A stretch of DNA of 64,000 nt. Source: JBBSEX01 sp038239345 (GTDB lineage Bacteria > Acidobacteriota > Terriglobia > Bryobacterales > Bryobacteraceae). The position numbers and the translations under genes were made by a program. This document shows, piece by piece, positions 42,621-51,715 of this stretch. The stretch is taken from assembly GCA_038239345.1 (NCBI GenBank), contig JBBSEX010000018.1, forward strand, positions 1 through 64,000, given 5' to 3'. Within the stretch, counting starts at the first letter, position 1. Every line of letters starts with the position of its first letter. A model generated the notes under the pieces. The model made no database searches and was not told the origin of the DNA. It saw nothing but the letters and a program-made list of their open reading frames with translations.

Positions 42621-44693
42621 TTACTTGCCCAATTGCTTTTTCGCGGCGGTATAAACATGATCCGCCGTAAATCCAAATTTCTTCAGGAGTTCTTTTAGAG
42701 GAGCGGATGCGCCAAAAGAAGACATTCCGATGGTGATGCCGGTGGATCCGACATAGCGGGCCCACCCGAAGGAAGCAGCTTGTTCGACTGAAACGCGAGC
42801 CGTGACGTTTTGCGGCAAGACGCTTTCCCGATATTCCGGACTCTGTTCTTCGAACAGTTCCCACGAAGGCATGCTCACAACGCGGGCGGCAATCCCCTCA
42901 GCCAACAATTTTTCGTACGCTTCGATGCACAGCGATACTTCGCTTCCCGTACCCATCAGAAGTACTTCGGGCTTCCCGTTAGGGGCGTCGGCGAGAATGT
43001 AGGCTCCCTTCTGTAGACCTTCCGCCGCTCCGTATTTACTACGATCGAACGTGGGTAAATTTTGACGGCTGAGGATCAACGCCGCTGGATGATGGCGTAA
43101 CTGAAGGACAAACCGCCACGCCTCCACCACTTCATTCGCATCCGCCGGACGAATGGCATAAAGGCCCGGTATGGAGCGCATGGCGGCAAGCTGTTCGATA
43201 GGCTGGTGCGTCGGACCGTCCTCGCCGACGCCAATGGAATCGTGCGTGAAGATGAAAATGACCGGAATTTCCATTAGGGCACTAAGGCGCATAGATGGCT
43301 TCAGATAATCGCTAAAAATAAGGAAGCCTGAACCGAAGGAGCGAACTTTAGAAAGCGACATGCCGTTAATTGCCGCTGCCATTGCATGCTCACGGATGCC
43401 GAAATGAAAATTGCGGCCGGCATAGTTAGTGGCTTCAAAATCGCCGGCGCCTTCGAAGGTAAGGCGAGTTTTAGTGGAAGGAGCCAGGTCGGCCGCGCCG
43501 CCAATCAACCAGGGGATATTCTGCGCCAGAATGTTCAACACTTTGCCCGACGAATCGCGGCTGGCGATGCCTTTAGGGTCGGCCGGGAAGACGGGAAGGC
43601 CCTTGTCCCAACCATCGGGAAGCTGGCGATGCTCCATCCGATACAGATGATCGCCCAGGTCTGGATGAGCCGTCTTATATTCCTCGAATCGCTTATGCCA
43701 TTCAGCTTGCAGCTTCGCGCCGCGGGCACCCACTTTTTCCTGAAAGCGTTCGCGAACACCGTCGGGCACCAGGAACTTTGCGTCCTCCGGCCAGCCATAG
43801 GCTTTCTTTGTGAGCCGGACTTCTTCTTCGCCCAAGGGTTCGCCGTGCGCTTCCTTAGTGTCCTGTTTGTGCGGAGCGCCAAAGGCGATATGGCTATGGA
43901 TGATGATCATCGTCGGCCGGTCCGTCGTGCTGTTGAAACTTTCCAGCGCGGCGCTCAACGCCTCCAGATCGTTAGCATCGGAGACATGCAGCACATGCCA
44001 GCCATAACCCTGGAAACGCGCTCCGACATCCTCGCTAAAAGCTAAGTCGGTTGAGCCTTCAATGGTGATGCGGTTGCTATCGTAAATCCAGCAGAGATTG
44101 GAAAGCTTCAGATGGGCCGCCAGCGACGCCGCTTCACTGGAGACGCCTTCCATCATGTCGCCGTCCCCGCATAGCGAATAGACTTTGTAATTGAAGAGAT
44201 CGAAACCGTCGCGATTGAAATACGTGGCCTTCCAGCGTTCGGCGATTGCCATGCCAACGCTGGTGGCCACACCCTGACCCAGGGGACCGGTTGTTGTTTC
44301 CACACCCGACGTCAGCCGGTATTCGGGATGACCCGGACACTTACTATCGAGCTGGCGGAAATGTTTAATGTCGTCGAGCGTCACGGCAAGATCGCCGAGC
44401 GTTTCGTATTTCGGATTAACCGACTTTGTGCCGGTCAGATGCAGCATCGAATAGAGCAGCATCGATGCATGGCCAGCCGAAAGCACGAACCGGTCGCGAT
44501 TGGGCCAGATGGGGTCGTTCGGATCGAAGCGAAGGAAGTCCTGCCAGAGGGTATACACGACCGGGGCCATTGCCATGGGAGTGCCGGGATGGCCGGAATT
44601 GGCCTGCTGAACCGCATCCATGGATAGGGTACGAATCGTGTTTATCGCTAACCAGTCGAGTTGTAGGTCGGAAGCGGGGGTCGCGGCTTGCAT
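42621..44693 (-). CDS. tkt: Transketolase
   Basis: This 690-residue transketolase has thiamine diphosphate motif CGDGDMMEGVSSEAAS, the N-terminal HPGTPMAMAPVVYTLW segment and the C-terminal pyrimidine domain with RFGSGF-like SFGSGFLIFSDYL. It transfers two-carbon units in the non-oxidative pentose phosphate pathway. The frame can begin at TTG 44696, but ATG 44693 with AGGAGA eight bases upstream is the better start. It is the first gene of the six-gene operon. Confidence 0.96.
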   Translation of the reverse strand: MQAATPASDLQLDWLAINTIRTLSMDAVQQANSGHPGTPMAMAPVVYTLWQDFLRFDPNDPIWPNRDRFVLSAGHASMLLYSMLHLTGTKSVNPKYETLGDLAVTLDDIKHFRQLDSKCPGHPEYRLTSGVETTTGPLGQGVATSVGMAIAERWKATYFNRDGFDLFNYKVYSLCGDGDMMEGVSSEAASLAAHLKLSNLCWIYDSNRITIEGSTDLAFSEDVGARFQGYGWHVLHVSDANDLEALSAALESFNSTTDRPTMIIIHSHIAFGAPHKQDTKEAHGEPLGEEEVRLTKKAYGWPEDAKFLVPDGVRERFQEKVGARGAKLQAEWHKRFEEYKTAHPDLGDHLYRMEHRQLPDGWDKGLPVFPADPKGIASRDSSGKVLNILAQNIPWLIGGAADLAPSTKTRLTFEGAGDFEATNYAGRNFHFGIREHAMAAAINGMSLSKVRSFGSGFLIFSDYLKPSMRLSALMEIPVIFIFTHDSIGVGEDGPTHQPIEQLAAMRSIPGLYAIRPADANEVVEAWRFVLQLRHHPAALILSRQNLPTFDRSKYGAAEGLQKGAYILADAPNGKPEVLLMGTGSEVSLCIEAYEKLLAEGIAARVVSMPSWELFEEQSPEYRESVLPQNVTARVSVEQAASFGWARYVGSTGITIGMSSFGASAPLKELLKKFGFTADHVYTAAKKQLGK

Positions 44694-45022
44694 CAAGTAT
44701 TCTCCTAAGATGTCACTGTTGGCCGCACTCTACGAAGGCGTTGGCCAAACAGGCGGCAGTCGAGCGGCCTGATTCTTCGCTCCCACCAGTATCTATATTA
44801 CGACTGCCGGTTCACCCCTCCTGTGAAAGGTTAATGAATCTTTAGATGCGGCGGAGCGCAAAAAGCCTCACCCAACCCCCATGTGGGGACTGGCAATCAC
44901 TACATCGTACTAGCATTACCGTTTGAAAATTTCAGTACCAATGCTTTATTGTCTAAAAGGGCAAGGCGCTTTAAAGTAGTTCAGGGCTGATTGAATATCC
45001 AAAACAATCGCTCTGAGACCCA
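44694..45022. other. Divergent intergenic region (tkt and TadE gene)
   Basis: About 330 bases hold the presumed promoters of the tkt operon (left) and the TadE-like gene (right). A clear Shine-Dalgarno TCTCCT (reading AGGAGA on the minus strand, 44701-44706) belongs to tkt. A small CCCC-ATGT-GGGG hairpin (44877-44888) sits in the middle. A short stretch GCGCAAAAAGCCTC resembles part of a GEMM riboswitch, but the rest is missing. Confidence 0.5.
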
Positions 45023-45427
45023 ATGAAAATGCCTAGTCCAAAGAGAAGGAAAGGTCAGCGTGGCCATACCATGCTGGAATCTTTATTGTTCCTTTTTGGC
45101 TCGGCGATGCTCATTGGCGGGGTGATTGAACTTTCGCGTATCGCTTATGCTTATAACACTGTTTCCCAAATTTCCCGCAGTGCGACGAGATATGCCAGCT
45201 CGCACCTGAAGGCAAGTTCGGAAGAAGTGGTTCGTTTTGCAGTGAGCGAAGCCGCAAATCTAGATCCTAAGCAATTGATGGTAAGCACTACCTGGAATCC
45301 GCCGGATAAATCGCCAGGGAGCGTAGTTACCGTTGAGGTGAACTATATCCAGTTTCCCTTAATGGATTTTGTGGTTCCAAACAATATTCAACTGAGTAGC
45401 AAATGTCAGATGGTGGTTACGCCTTGA
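45023..45427 (+). CDS. TadE-like pseudopilin
   Basis: This 134-residue protein has a short basic N-terminus ending in a TadE-type processing region (RGHTMLESLLFLFGSAMLIG), one hydrophobic helix and an extracellular beta-rich end. TadE proteins are minor pseudopilins of tight-adherence pili. No other tad gene is nearby, so the apparatus must be encoded elsewhere or the protein is orphan. It is followed by a PAS protein on the opposite strand. Confidence 0.8.
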   Translation: MKMPSPKRRKGQRGHTMLESLLFLFGSAMLIGGVIELSRIAYAYNTVSQISRSATRYASSHLKASSEEVVRFAVSEAANLDPKQLMVSTTWNPPDKSPGSVVTVEVNYIQFPLMDFVVPNNIQLSSKCQMVVTP

Positions 45428-45454
45428 TCTGACGGGGTAACTTAGCGCCGTAAT

Positions 45455-46015
45455 TTAACGCGATACCCGGCGGTTGGCCAGTTCTTCGTCGATACAAGCA
45501 CTTTCTACCAACGTGGACTGCAGCGCCTCAATCGTTCGCTCGAGTTCCTTTTGCGTCGTGATATCGAGCGTGAAACAGTAATGCCCAATGATCCGATTAC
45601 TCCGGTCCTGTGCGGGCGTTAACAACAACTCCGCATCCCAAACAACCTGATCGGGCCGCAAACATTGCACTTGCAAATTGACGGGGCCGCCCAGGAGCAT
45701 GCGGGAATAGCCGCTCTCCACATTTTCCAGGGACATCGGGTGTATGAAGCTGCGCCAATCGCGCTTCAACAACAATTCCTGCGTGCTGCCGGCAGACTCG
45801 GCGAACTTTCTGTTCACAGAGACGAAAACACCATCTAAATTCACCCGCGCAATCCCCGATAATGCGTGATCGAAAGCAAAAAGCGCATCTGCCATCCGAG
45901 CGGTTAGCTCGTCCTGTTTTCGTCGTGAGGACAAAAACAGATATAAGACAAATGAACTCGCTACGATCGCCGCAAAAAGCCCCAAAACTATAATTTGCAT
46001 AATTTGAGAGAACAC
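45455..46015 (-). CDS. Membrane-anchored PAS domain protein
   Basis: This 186-residue protein has one transmembrane segment (about 6-28, IMQIIVLGLFAAIVASSFVL) and a PAS fold (about 45-165) with the FDHALSGIARVNLDGVFVSVN start and IGHYCFTLDITTQKELERT end. No output domain follows. It may sense a ligand and act by protein interaction, or be a remnant of a histidine kinase. It is convergent with the TadE gene, 27 bases away. Confidence 0.8.
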   Translation of the reverse strand: MFSQIMQIIVLGLFAAIVASSFVLYLFLSSRRKQDELTARMADALFAFDHALSGIARVNLDGVFVSVNRKFAESAGSTQELLLKRDWRSFIHPMSLENVESGYSRMLLGGPVNLQVQCLRPDQVVWDAELLLTPAQDRSNRIIGHYCFTLDITTQKELERTIEALQSTLVESACIDEELANRRVSR

Positions 46016-46096
46016 TGGCCGGGGCCTCCGAAGGTCCCTGCTATATAAGACTCTTCGGATAGAATCGGGGTTTCGCTAGCTAAAATTAACGTATTG

Positions 46097-46600
46097 TTAC
46101 ACAGCTCGCGCTTTGCGTGCCGCCGGAAGCGTTTCCGTGCGAGCCGGTTTCTTCGGCGACGACTCTAACCGCCGGACCTGATCGGTGACGCAAACCAGGA
46201 ACATCGGTTGCCGGGCGTTTTTAAAGATGTCGATGATCCGCTCATTTTGGTCTTCCAAGTAGATCACTTTGCCGTCCGTGACCAGGTACAAATCCGAGGC
46301 GGCACCGAGCACATCGCTCAGGCGGCGATCCATTTCCCGTTGCAGAAATCGGAGAACGCGGCGAATTTTCTGCAGTGAGAAGCCTTTGCGCCGAAGCTCC
46401 GCAATCACTGTAATCTCGATTACTTCTTCCGGATGGTAAACGCGGCGATGCCCCTCATGCCTCGGGGAAACAACCTTGCGCTCATCCCACCATTGCAACT
46501 GGCGTAAGCTAACGCCAGCGATCAGCGCAACTTCACTACTTGTGTAGGTTTTCGCAGCGGCCGCCACATCAGGCCGAGATTTCTTTGTTTTGAACATCAT
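46097..46600 (-). CDS. MerR-family transcriptional regulator
   Basis: This 167-residue regulator has a MerR helix-turn-helix (YTSSEVALIAGVSLRQLQWWDE) and the wing-type continuation RRVYHPEEVIEITVIAELRR, then a coiled-coil helix and a C-terminal region with DGKVIYLEDQNERIIDIF. The signal is unknown and no metal-binding cysteines are seen near the C-terminus. The frame opens at 46636; ATG 46600 is chosen because the extra residues do not resemble the family. Confidence 0.85.
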   Translation of the reverse strand: MMFKTKKSRPDVAAAAKTYTSSEVALIAGVSLRQLQWWDERKVVSPRHEGHRRVYHPEEVIEITVIAELRRKGFSLQKIRRVLRFLQREMDRRLSDVLGAASDLYLVTDGKVIYLEDQNERIIDIFKNARQPMFLVCVTDQVRRLESSPKKPARTETLPAARKARAV

Positions 46601-46725
46601 TGACCGCTCACGTTTTGAATTTTGGAAGACATCCAAATTGTACTCGACCTGGAAGGAGAGTCAATAGACTACCTGTGGACCGAAATCGGCTACCTATCGC
46701 AACCGGTTGGCAATCGGGACGTCGA

Positions 46726-47610
46726 TCAGAGCAAATTCGAAATTCGGATCGTTCGACAGTGGAGGAAGTAGGCGGCTGACTGTTCCAGCGCCTTTCGCGG
46801 AACGAAGCCAACCAGTTCGCTTTCTTCAATCCCGATTCCCAGCCGCCTGGCCTCAGTTTGAACCGCTTCAAACGCGACGTGCAGCGGAGTGACCCGATAG
46901 TCGGTTAGGTTCATCGAGACTTGTACCAAGTTGCGCGATTCCAAGCGGACGCCCATCGCCTTGAGGTGGGGGAGTCCTCCGGAGGATTGGCGTATTTTTC
47001 GGGCGATTTCCTTGGCTGCCTCTAAATCCTGGCTCTTCAGATTCACGTTGAAGGCAATCAGAATCTGACGGGCTCCCACGGCGATCGCGCCGGCTGTCGG
47101 GTGCAGGCCGGGTCCGCCGATATCCGGACGGCGGGTGCTATCCAGCAGCGCCTGTTCGCGTAGTGCTTCAAAGCCGCCCCGGCGAATAATTTCCAGGCCC
47201 GCGCGTTTAGGATCGTCCGCTGCAGCCTCGTAAAAGTAGACCGGAATCTGCGTATGCCGCCAGATTTCCTCGCCAACGTGTCTGGCCAGGGCCGCGCATT
47301 CCCCCATCGTGATGCCCTCAAGCGGGATGAATGGAAGTACATCAATCGCGCCGATGCGAGGATGTACGCCGGTGTGACGATTCAGATCGATCAGCTCAGC
47401 CGCTTTCCGCACGCCTTCCAGCGCTGCTTCGCCGACGGCCGCAGGTTCGCCGGTGAACGTGACGACGGAACGATTGTGATCGAAGTCCGACTCCTGGCCA
47501 AGTAATTCAACCCCGGCAATAGCGCGGATGGTGGCGACGATTGCGTCCACTTTCCAAAGATCGCGGCCTTCCGAAAAGTTGGGCACGCACTCTACTAATT
47601 GCCGCGTCAC
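46726..47610 (-). CDS. ftcD: Glutamate formimidoyltransferase
   Basis: This 294-residue formiminotransferase moves the formimino group of formiminoglutamate to tetrahydrofolate in histidine breakdown. Motifs are the N-terminal CVPNFSEGRDLWKVDAIV and the conserved HTGVHPRIGAIDVLPFIPLE segment. It lacks the cyclodeaminase half found in vertebrate FTCD. The GTG start overlaps the hutI stop by four bases. Confidence 0.93.
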   Translation of the reverse strand: MTRQLVECVPNFSEGRDLWKVDAIVATIRAIAGVELLGQESDFDHNRSVVTFTGEPAAVGEAALEGVRKAAELIDLNRHTGVHPRIGAIDVLPFIPLEGITMGECAALARHVGEEIWRHTQIPVYFYEAAADDPKRAGLEIIRRGGFEALREQALLDSTRRPDIGGPGLHPTAGAIAVGARQILIAFNVNLKSQDLEAAKEIARKIRQSSGGLPHLKAMGVRLESRNLVQVSMNLTDYRVTPLHVAFEAVQTEARRLGIGIEESELVGFVPRKALEQSAAYFLHCRTIRISNLL

Positions 47611-48845
47611 TCGGGCTGGCTTTCTTCGGCCACGATACGCCCGAGCTTGATTGTGGTGCGCACCAAATTATGACCGAAGGTGTAGCAGAGCTCGCGATAG
47701 TCGCCTACTTTCAGAATCAAAACATCGGCCTGTTTACCGGGTTCAAGCGATCCGAGTGTGCGCCCTAGCCCGAGCGCGTGGGCGCCATTGATGGTTGCGG
47801 CCGCAATGGTCTCGGCAGGCATCATCCGCAATTCACGACTGGCCAAGGCGAGCACCATTTGCATATTCGCGGTGGGGCAAGTAACCCGATGGTAGCCGCT
47901 GGCGAGTGCAACGGCGGCGCCGGCATCAATCAATTTTCGCGCTGGGGCGTAGGGTCCGACGCCTAGATGGAATGTCGCTGCCGGTGTCAATGTAGCTATC
48001 GTAGCCGACCCGGCAAGCAGGTCTACGTCCTCTTCGGTGGCATGATCCAAACGGTCGACGCTGAGAGCGCCACTCTCGATGGCTTGGGCTACCCCGAGCA
48101 ATTGTCCAAATTGTCCGGTCTGCATTTTCGTTCGCAAGCCCAGTCGCTTGACGGCTTCCAGATAACGTGCCGACTGCGCGGGCGTGAATCCGCCGGAGTC
48201 GCAACAGACGTCGGCGATGGTGGCCAGTTTGCGCCGCGCTACAACGGGTAGAAGATCGCCGATCAGAAAGTCGAGGTAGTCGTCTGGCCGGCCTGCAAAC
48301 TCCGGAGGCGTCGTGTTGGCGGCGAAGAAAGTGGGTATCAGATCGACAGACGCGTTCTTCGCGGCGGCAAGTACCCGTAGTAGCTTTAGCTCGCCGGCTG
48401 CATCCAAGGCCGATCCCGTTTTGGATTCGAGAGCAGTAGTTCCATGGCGCAGGGCATCCTGAATCACCCGCGCCGCGCGAATTCGCAAGGACGCGGCCGA
48501 TGCGCTTCGGACCGCGGAAATATTTCCCAGCGCGATGCTTGCATCGATGGGAACGGGCGCGTCGATGTGCCGCTCAAATTGCGCGAATGCCGGAGGGCCA
48601 CTGACCAGGTGGGTATGACTATCGACGAAGCCCGGCATCACGACGCGTCCTTCGGCGGCGATCACTTTGGCTCCCCGAGCCGACGCCAGGTTTTCAATTC
48701 TGCGAGTCTGTCCGGCCTCTATAATGATGCCGTTCGCCAACAGTAGCGAACCATCCTCGATGATGCTGAGATTGTTAAGCGCGGTACCACGGCGTGGGCC
48801 ACTGGGGCCTCGCAGCGTAAGAAGCTGGCGAGCTCCCCGTACCAT
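47607..48845 (-). CDS. hutI: Imidazolonepropionase
   Basis: This 412-residue amidohydrolase opens the imidazolone ring in the third step of histidine degradation. It has the HxH metal motif (VMPGFVDSHTHLVSGPP) and the later catalytic regions (TKMQTGQFGQLLGV, DRLDHATEEDVDLL). Assignment as HutI is supported by the coupled ftcD. The best Shine-Dalgarno (AGGAGG, 48871-48866) is 20 bases before the ATG. A CTG at 48860, in frame, is five bases from it and may be the true start, adding LSDIV. Confidence 0.82.
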   Translation of the reverse strand: MVRGARQLLTLRGPSGPRRGTALNNLSIIEDGSLLLANGIIIEAGQTRRIENLASARGAKVIAAEGRVVMPGFVDSHTHLVSGPPAFAQFERHIDAPVPIDASIALGNISAVRSASAASLRIRAARVIQDALRHGTTALESKTGSALDAAGELKLLRVLAAAKNASVDLIPTFFAANTTPPEFAGRPDDYLDFLIGDLLPVVARRKLATIADVCCDSGGFTPAQSARYLEAVKRLGLRTKMQTGQFGQLLGVAQAIESGALSVDRLDHATEEDVDLLAGSATIATLTPAATFHLGVGPYAPARKLIDAGAAVALASGYHRVTCPTANMQMVLALASRELRMMPAETIAAATINGAHALGLGRTLGSLEPGKQADVLILKVGDYRELCYTFGHNLVRTTIKLGRIVAEESQPE

Positions 48846-48965
48846 GACGATGTCGGACAGGCCATCCTCCTGATCGGCGGGCCGAACCGCTGGACAATTA
48901 CCAGACGGAGCGGCAATCGGCGACTATGGGACAATCTGTAGTTTGCCCGTCAATCTTCATCACAT

Positions 48966-50192
48966 ATGAAAGCGCGCTATCAGGATCTACGTTCCGGCGT
49001 GGAGTCAAAGCGTACTCTGGTGGTTCATTTTAGGATTAAAAATCAGTCGTCAACTGCCTGGCATAGCGACGGCGGATTGCTGCTGGGGTGGCAGATCTAC
49101 GATCCTGTTGGCGGAACATTTATTTTCGAAGGCGAATGGACCGCGCTCCCAGCGGACTTGAACCCTGGCGAATCCACCGACGTAAATCTTCGCATTGAAT
49201 TGCCCGCCGAGAATGGGCCGTACCGCGTGTACGTATCGCCAATTCACCCCACATCCGGTTGGTTCTACGCGAACGGTACACCCTTCGTTCTTATCGACGC
49301 AACCGTCACCGCGGGGGTCGCGACGATCGAGGATACATCTGTAACGACGTTGCGCGCGCTTGGTTGGAAGAATTTTCTGCGGTCGATTCCCAAAGCTTTC
49401 GAATATCCGGTAAAAAGTATTTGGCGAAACCGCAAGCTGATCCGCTCAATGGTGCGCAGAGATATTCTGGCGCGCTATCGTGGATCCTTCGGCGATGTCC
49501 TGTGGACGGTGATCAATCCGATTCTGCTGATGTCGACGTACTTTTTCGTTTTCGGCGTCGTTCAAAAAACGCAGTTCGCGGCCGATCCGAGCCGAACCGG
49601 ATTTACGCTATATTTCCTTGCCGGCATGCTGCCCTGGCTGGCGTTTAGTGAACCGATAGGCCGCGCGCCTTCGGTGATTTTAGAGTATCGAAGCTTCGTA
49701 AAGAAATTCGTATTTCCGCTGGAGACGCTGCCGGTGAATCAGGTGATTTCCGGATTCGTCACCGAAATTTTCGGCTTGGGAATCTTTATCGCCTTCCTGC
49801 TGATCGCCCGCGGATCCATTCCTCTATCGGTGCTGTGGCTGCCACTCTTGATCGTCCCGCAGGTACTGTTTACGCTTGGGCTCTGCTGGTTCCTGGCGGC
49901 CTTGGGGGCGTTTATGAGGGACTTGGGGCAACTCATCGGATTTGTGCTGACCCTGTGGTTTTTCACGACGCCAATTTGCTATCCGGAAATCAGCTTGCCA
50001 AAGGAATATTTATGGATTCTGGGAAAGAATCCGATGTTCACCCTGGTGCGTTCCTATCGCGCGGTGCTGCTGGAAGGGCATGCTCCGGAGTTTGGCCCGA
50101 TGTTGAAATTCTGGGTGCTGTCGATTGTCTTCTGCGTTCTCGGCTATGCCTGGTTTCACAAGGTGCGGAAGAGTTTTGCCGATGTCATCTAA
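48966..50192 (+). CDS. ABC-2 type polysaccharide permease with N-terminal beta-sandwich domain
   Basis: This 408-residue protein has two parts. Residues 1-125 form a soluble region rich in beta-strand (SKRTLVVHFRIKNQSSTAWH), resembling the carbohydrate-binding C-terminus of Wzt proteins. Residues about 140-405 form a six-helix Wzm/TagG-type permease (SMVRRDILARYRGSFGDVLW near the start, FFTTPICYPEISLPKEY late). Export of an O-antigen or capsule-like glycan is the expected job. No Wzt ATPase gene is adjacent. The 3' end overlaps the membrane protein gene by 11 bases. Confidence 0.85.
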   Translation: MKARYQDLRSGVESKRTLVVHFRIKNQSSTAWHSDGGLLLGWQIYDPVGGTFIFEGEWTALPADLNPGESTDVNLRIELPAENGPYRVYVSPIHPTSGWFYANGTPFVLIDATVTAGVATIEDTSVTTLRALGWKNFLRSIPKAFEYPVKSIWRNRKLIRSMVRRDILARYRGSFGDVLWTVINPILLMSTYFFVFGVVQKTQFAADPSRTGFTLYFLAGMLPWLAFSEPIGRAPSVILEYRSFVKKFVFPLETLPVNQVISGFVTEIFGLGIFIAFLLIARGSIPLSVLWLPLLIVPQVLFTLGLCWFLAALGAFMRDLGQLIGFVLTLWFFTTPICYPEISLPKEYLWILGKNPMFTLVRSYRAVLLEGHAPEFGPMLKFWVLSIVFCVLGYAWFHKVRKSFADVI

Positions 50193-51696
50193 CAGCGAAC
50201 GATCCTGGCTGCGAAATATTTTCACCCCTTCCCTGTGCGATGTATTTTTCCTCGCGGTAATTGCCTGGTCGTTCATGACGGCGGAGACTGGCTGGAGCCG
50301 GCTGCTTTGGGACGGTGACGCCGCCCTTCACACGGCCGTCGGAAAATGGGTGCTGGAGCACGGACAGGTACCGGTAACCGACCCTTTTTCTTTTACGCTT
50401 CCCGGGGCGCCCTGGTTGGCGGTGGAATGGGGGACGGGCGTCGTCTTCGCCGCGCTCGATCACGCGTTTGGCCTGAAAGGTATTGTCTTTCTGTGCGGCT
50501 GCCTGATCGCCGCGCTGATCACGGTTCTGCTGCGAACAATGCTCGCTTCCCGAGCCGATACGCTCTTCGCCTTGCTGTTGGCGCTGCTGGCATCCAACGC
50601 GATTTCCATTCACTACCACGCGCGGCCACATCTGTTTACGTTGCTCTTTCTTTCGATCGCCGCCTGGATAATCACAAGGGATCGCGACCCCGGCAAAACG
50701 CCGACGCGATGGATTTGGTTACTGCCGCCATTAACTGTGTTGTGGGTAAATCTGCATCCCGGATTTGCGATCCTCTTCGCATACCTCGGGGTTGTAGTTG
50801 CGGGAAGCGCGCTCGAATGGGCAGCCGGAAAAGGTTCTCTGCGGGCGACATTACGCTATGTGGGTCTCAGCGCTGCTTGCGCCGCCGCAACCTTTGTGAA
50901 TCCTTTTGGATGGAAACTGCACACGGAGATTCTCTCTTATTTTCAGGCAACGGGAATGACCGATCTCATTCAGGAATTCCAAGCTCCTACGTTTCGCTCG
51001 TCCCCGCAACTTTACTTCATGGGCTTTCTCTTGGCGGGACTCGCCCTTTGCGGACTGTTCATTGCGCAAAGAAGATTCGTGGAGCCGCTACTAATTCTGG
51101 GTCTTGCCTATGCTTCACTCACCTCGGTGCGCCATAGCACGGTCTTCGTGGCGATCGTTGCGCCGATCGTCGCGGTTCAGCTATCCATCTACTGGCGCGC
51201 GTTTGCAGTGCGACAGCCGCGTCAATCCGTTGTACGAATACTGGATGATCTTTCCGAAGGCATGCGTCCGGGGTTTTCGCGAAACAGCCTGTGGGCCCTG
51301 GCGGGCCTGGCCGCTATCTTCGTGCTGGCGCCACGCGAGCAGTGGCCGGCCGACTTTGACGACAAAATGTTTCCGGTAGCGATGGCCGCGCGCCATCCTG
51401 AGTTAGCAACGGCCCGGCTGTTCACAACCGAGCAATGGGCCGACTATCTTTTATTTCGCAATTATCCACGGCAGCGTGTCTTTTACGATGATCGATCGTT
51501 TTACGGGGCGAAGATGTTCCAGCGGGTGCAAGTGCTGCTGAACGGCGGTCCTGGATGGAAAGCAACTCTCGACGATTACCAAACGGACATGGTAATGATC
51601 GAACCCGGCTCGTTGTTGGCCGATCGCCTGCGGGAAGCGCCCGTCTGGAAACTAATCGATAACGACAAGACCGCACTCTTATTCGCCCGGCGGTGA
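50182..51696 (+). CDS. Polytopic membrane protein, possibly glycosyltransferase-like
   Basis: This 504-residue protein has about ten hydrophobic segments (for example VFFLAVIAWSFM, FALLLALLASNAISIHYH and LFLSIAAWIIT). The first loop WDGDAALHTAVGKWVLEHGQ is reminiscent of the acidic periplasmic loop of GT-C glycosyltransferases. No family can be named with confidence. The frame opens at 50125, but the ATG at 50182 overlaps the permease end by 11 bases and is preferred. It probably works with the adjacent glycan exporter. Confidence 0.75.
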   Translation: MSSNSERSWLRNIFTPSLCDVFFLAVIAWSFMTAETGWSRLLWDGDAALHTAVGKWVLEHGQVPVTDPFSFTLPGAPWLAVEWGTGVVFAALDHAFGLKGIVFLCGCLIAALITVLLRTMLASRADTLFALLLALLASNAISIHYHARPHLFTLLFLSIAAWIITRDRDPGKTPTRWIWLLPPLTVLWVNLHPGFAILFAYLGVVVAGSALEWAAGKGSLRATLRYVGLSAACAAATFVNPFGWKLHTEILSYFQATGMTDLIQEFQAPTFRSSPQLYFMGFLLAGLALCGLFIAQRRFVEPLLILGLAYASLTSVRHSTVFVAIVAPIVAVQLSIYWRAFAVRQPRQSVVRILDDLSEGMRPGFSRNSLWALAGLAAIFVLAPREQWPADFDDKMFPVAMAARHPELATARLFTTEQWADYLLFRNYPRQRVFYDDRSFYGAKMFQRVQVLLNGGPGWKATLDDYQTDMVMIEPGSLLADRLREAPVWKLIDNDKTALLFARR

Positions 51697-51715
51697 ACAA
51701 CGATCGCCCGGTGAA

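Noticed and set aside
44840..44930. Possible c-di-GMP (GEMM) riboswitch before the TadE gene
   Set aside because: Only a GCGCAAAAAGCCTC-like element matches; the first conserved segment and a second paired arm are missing.
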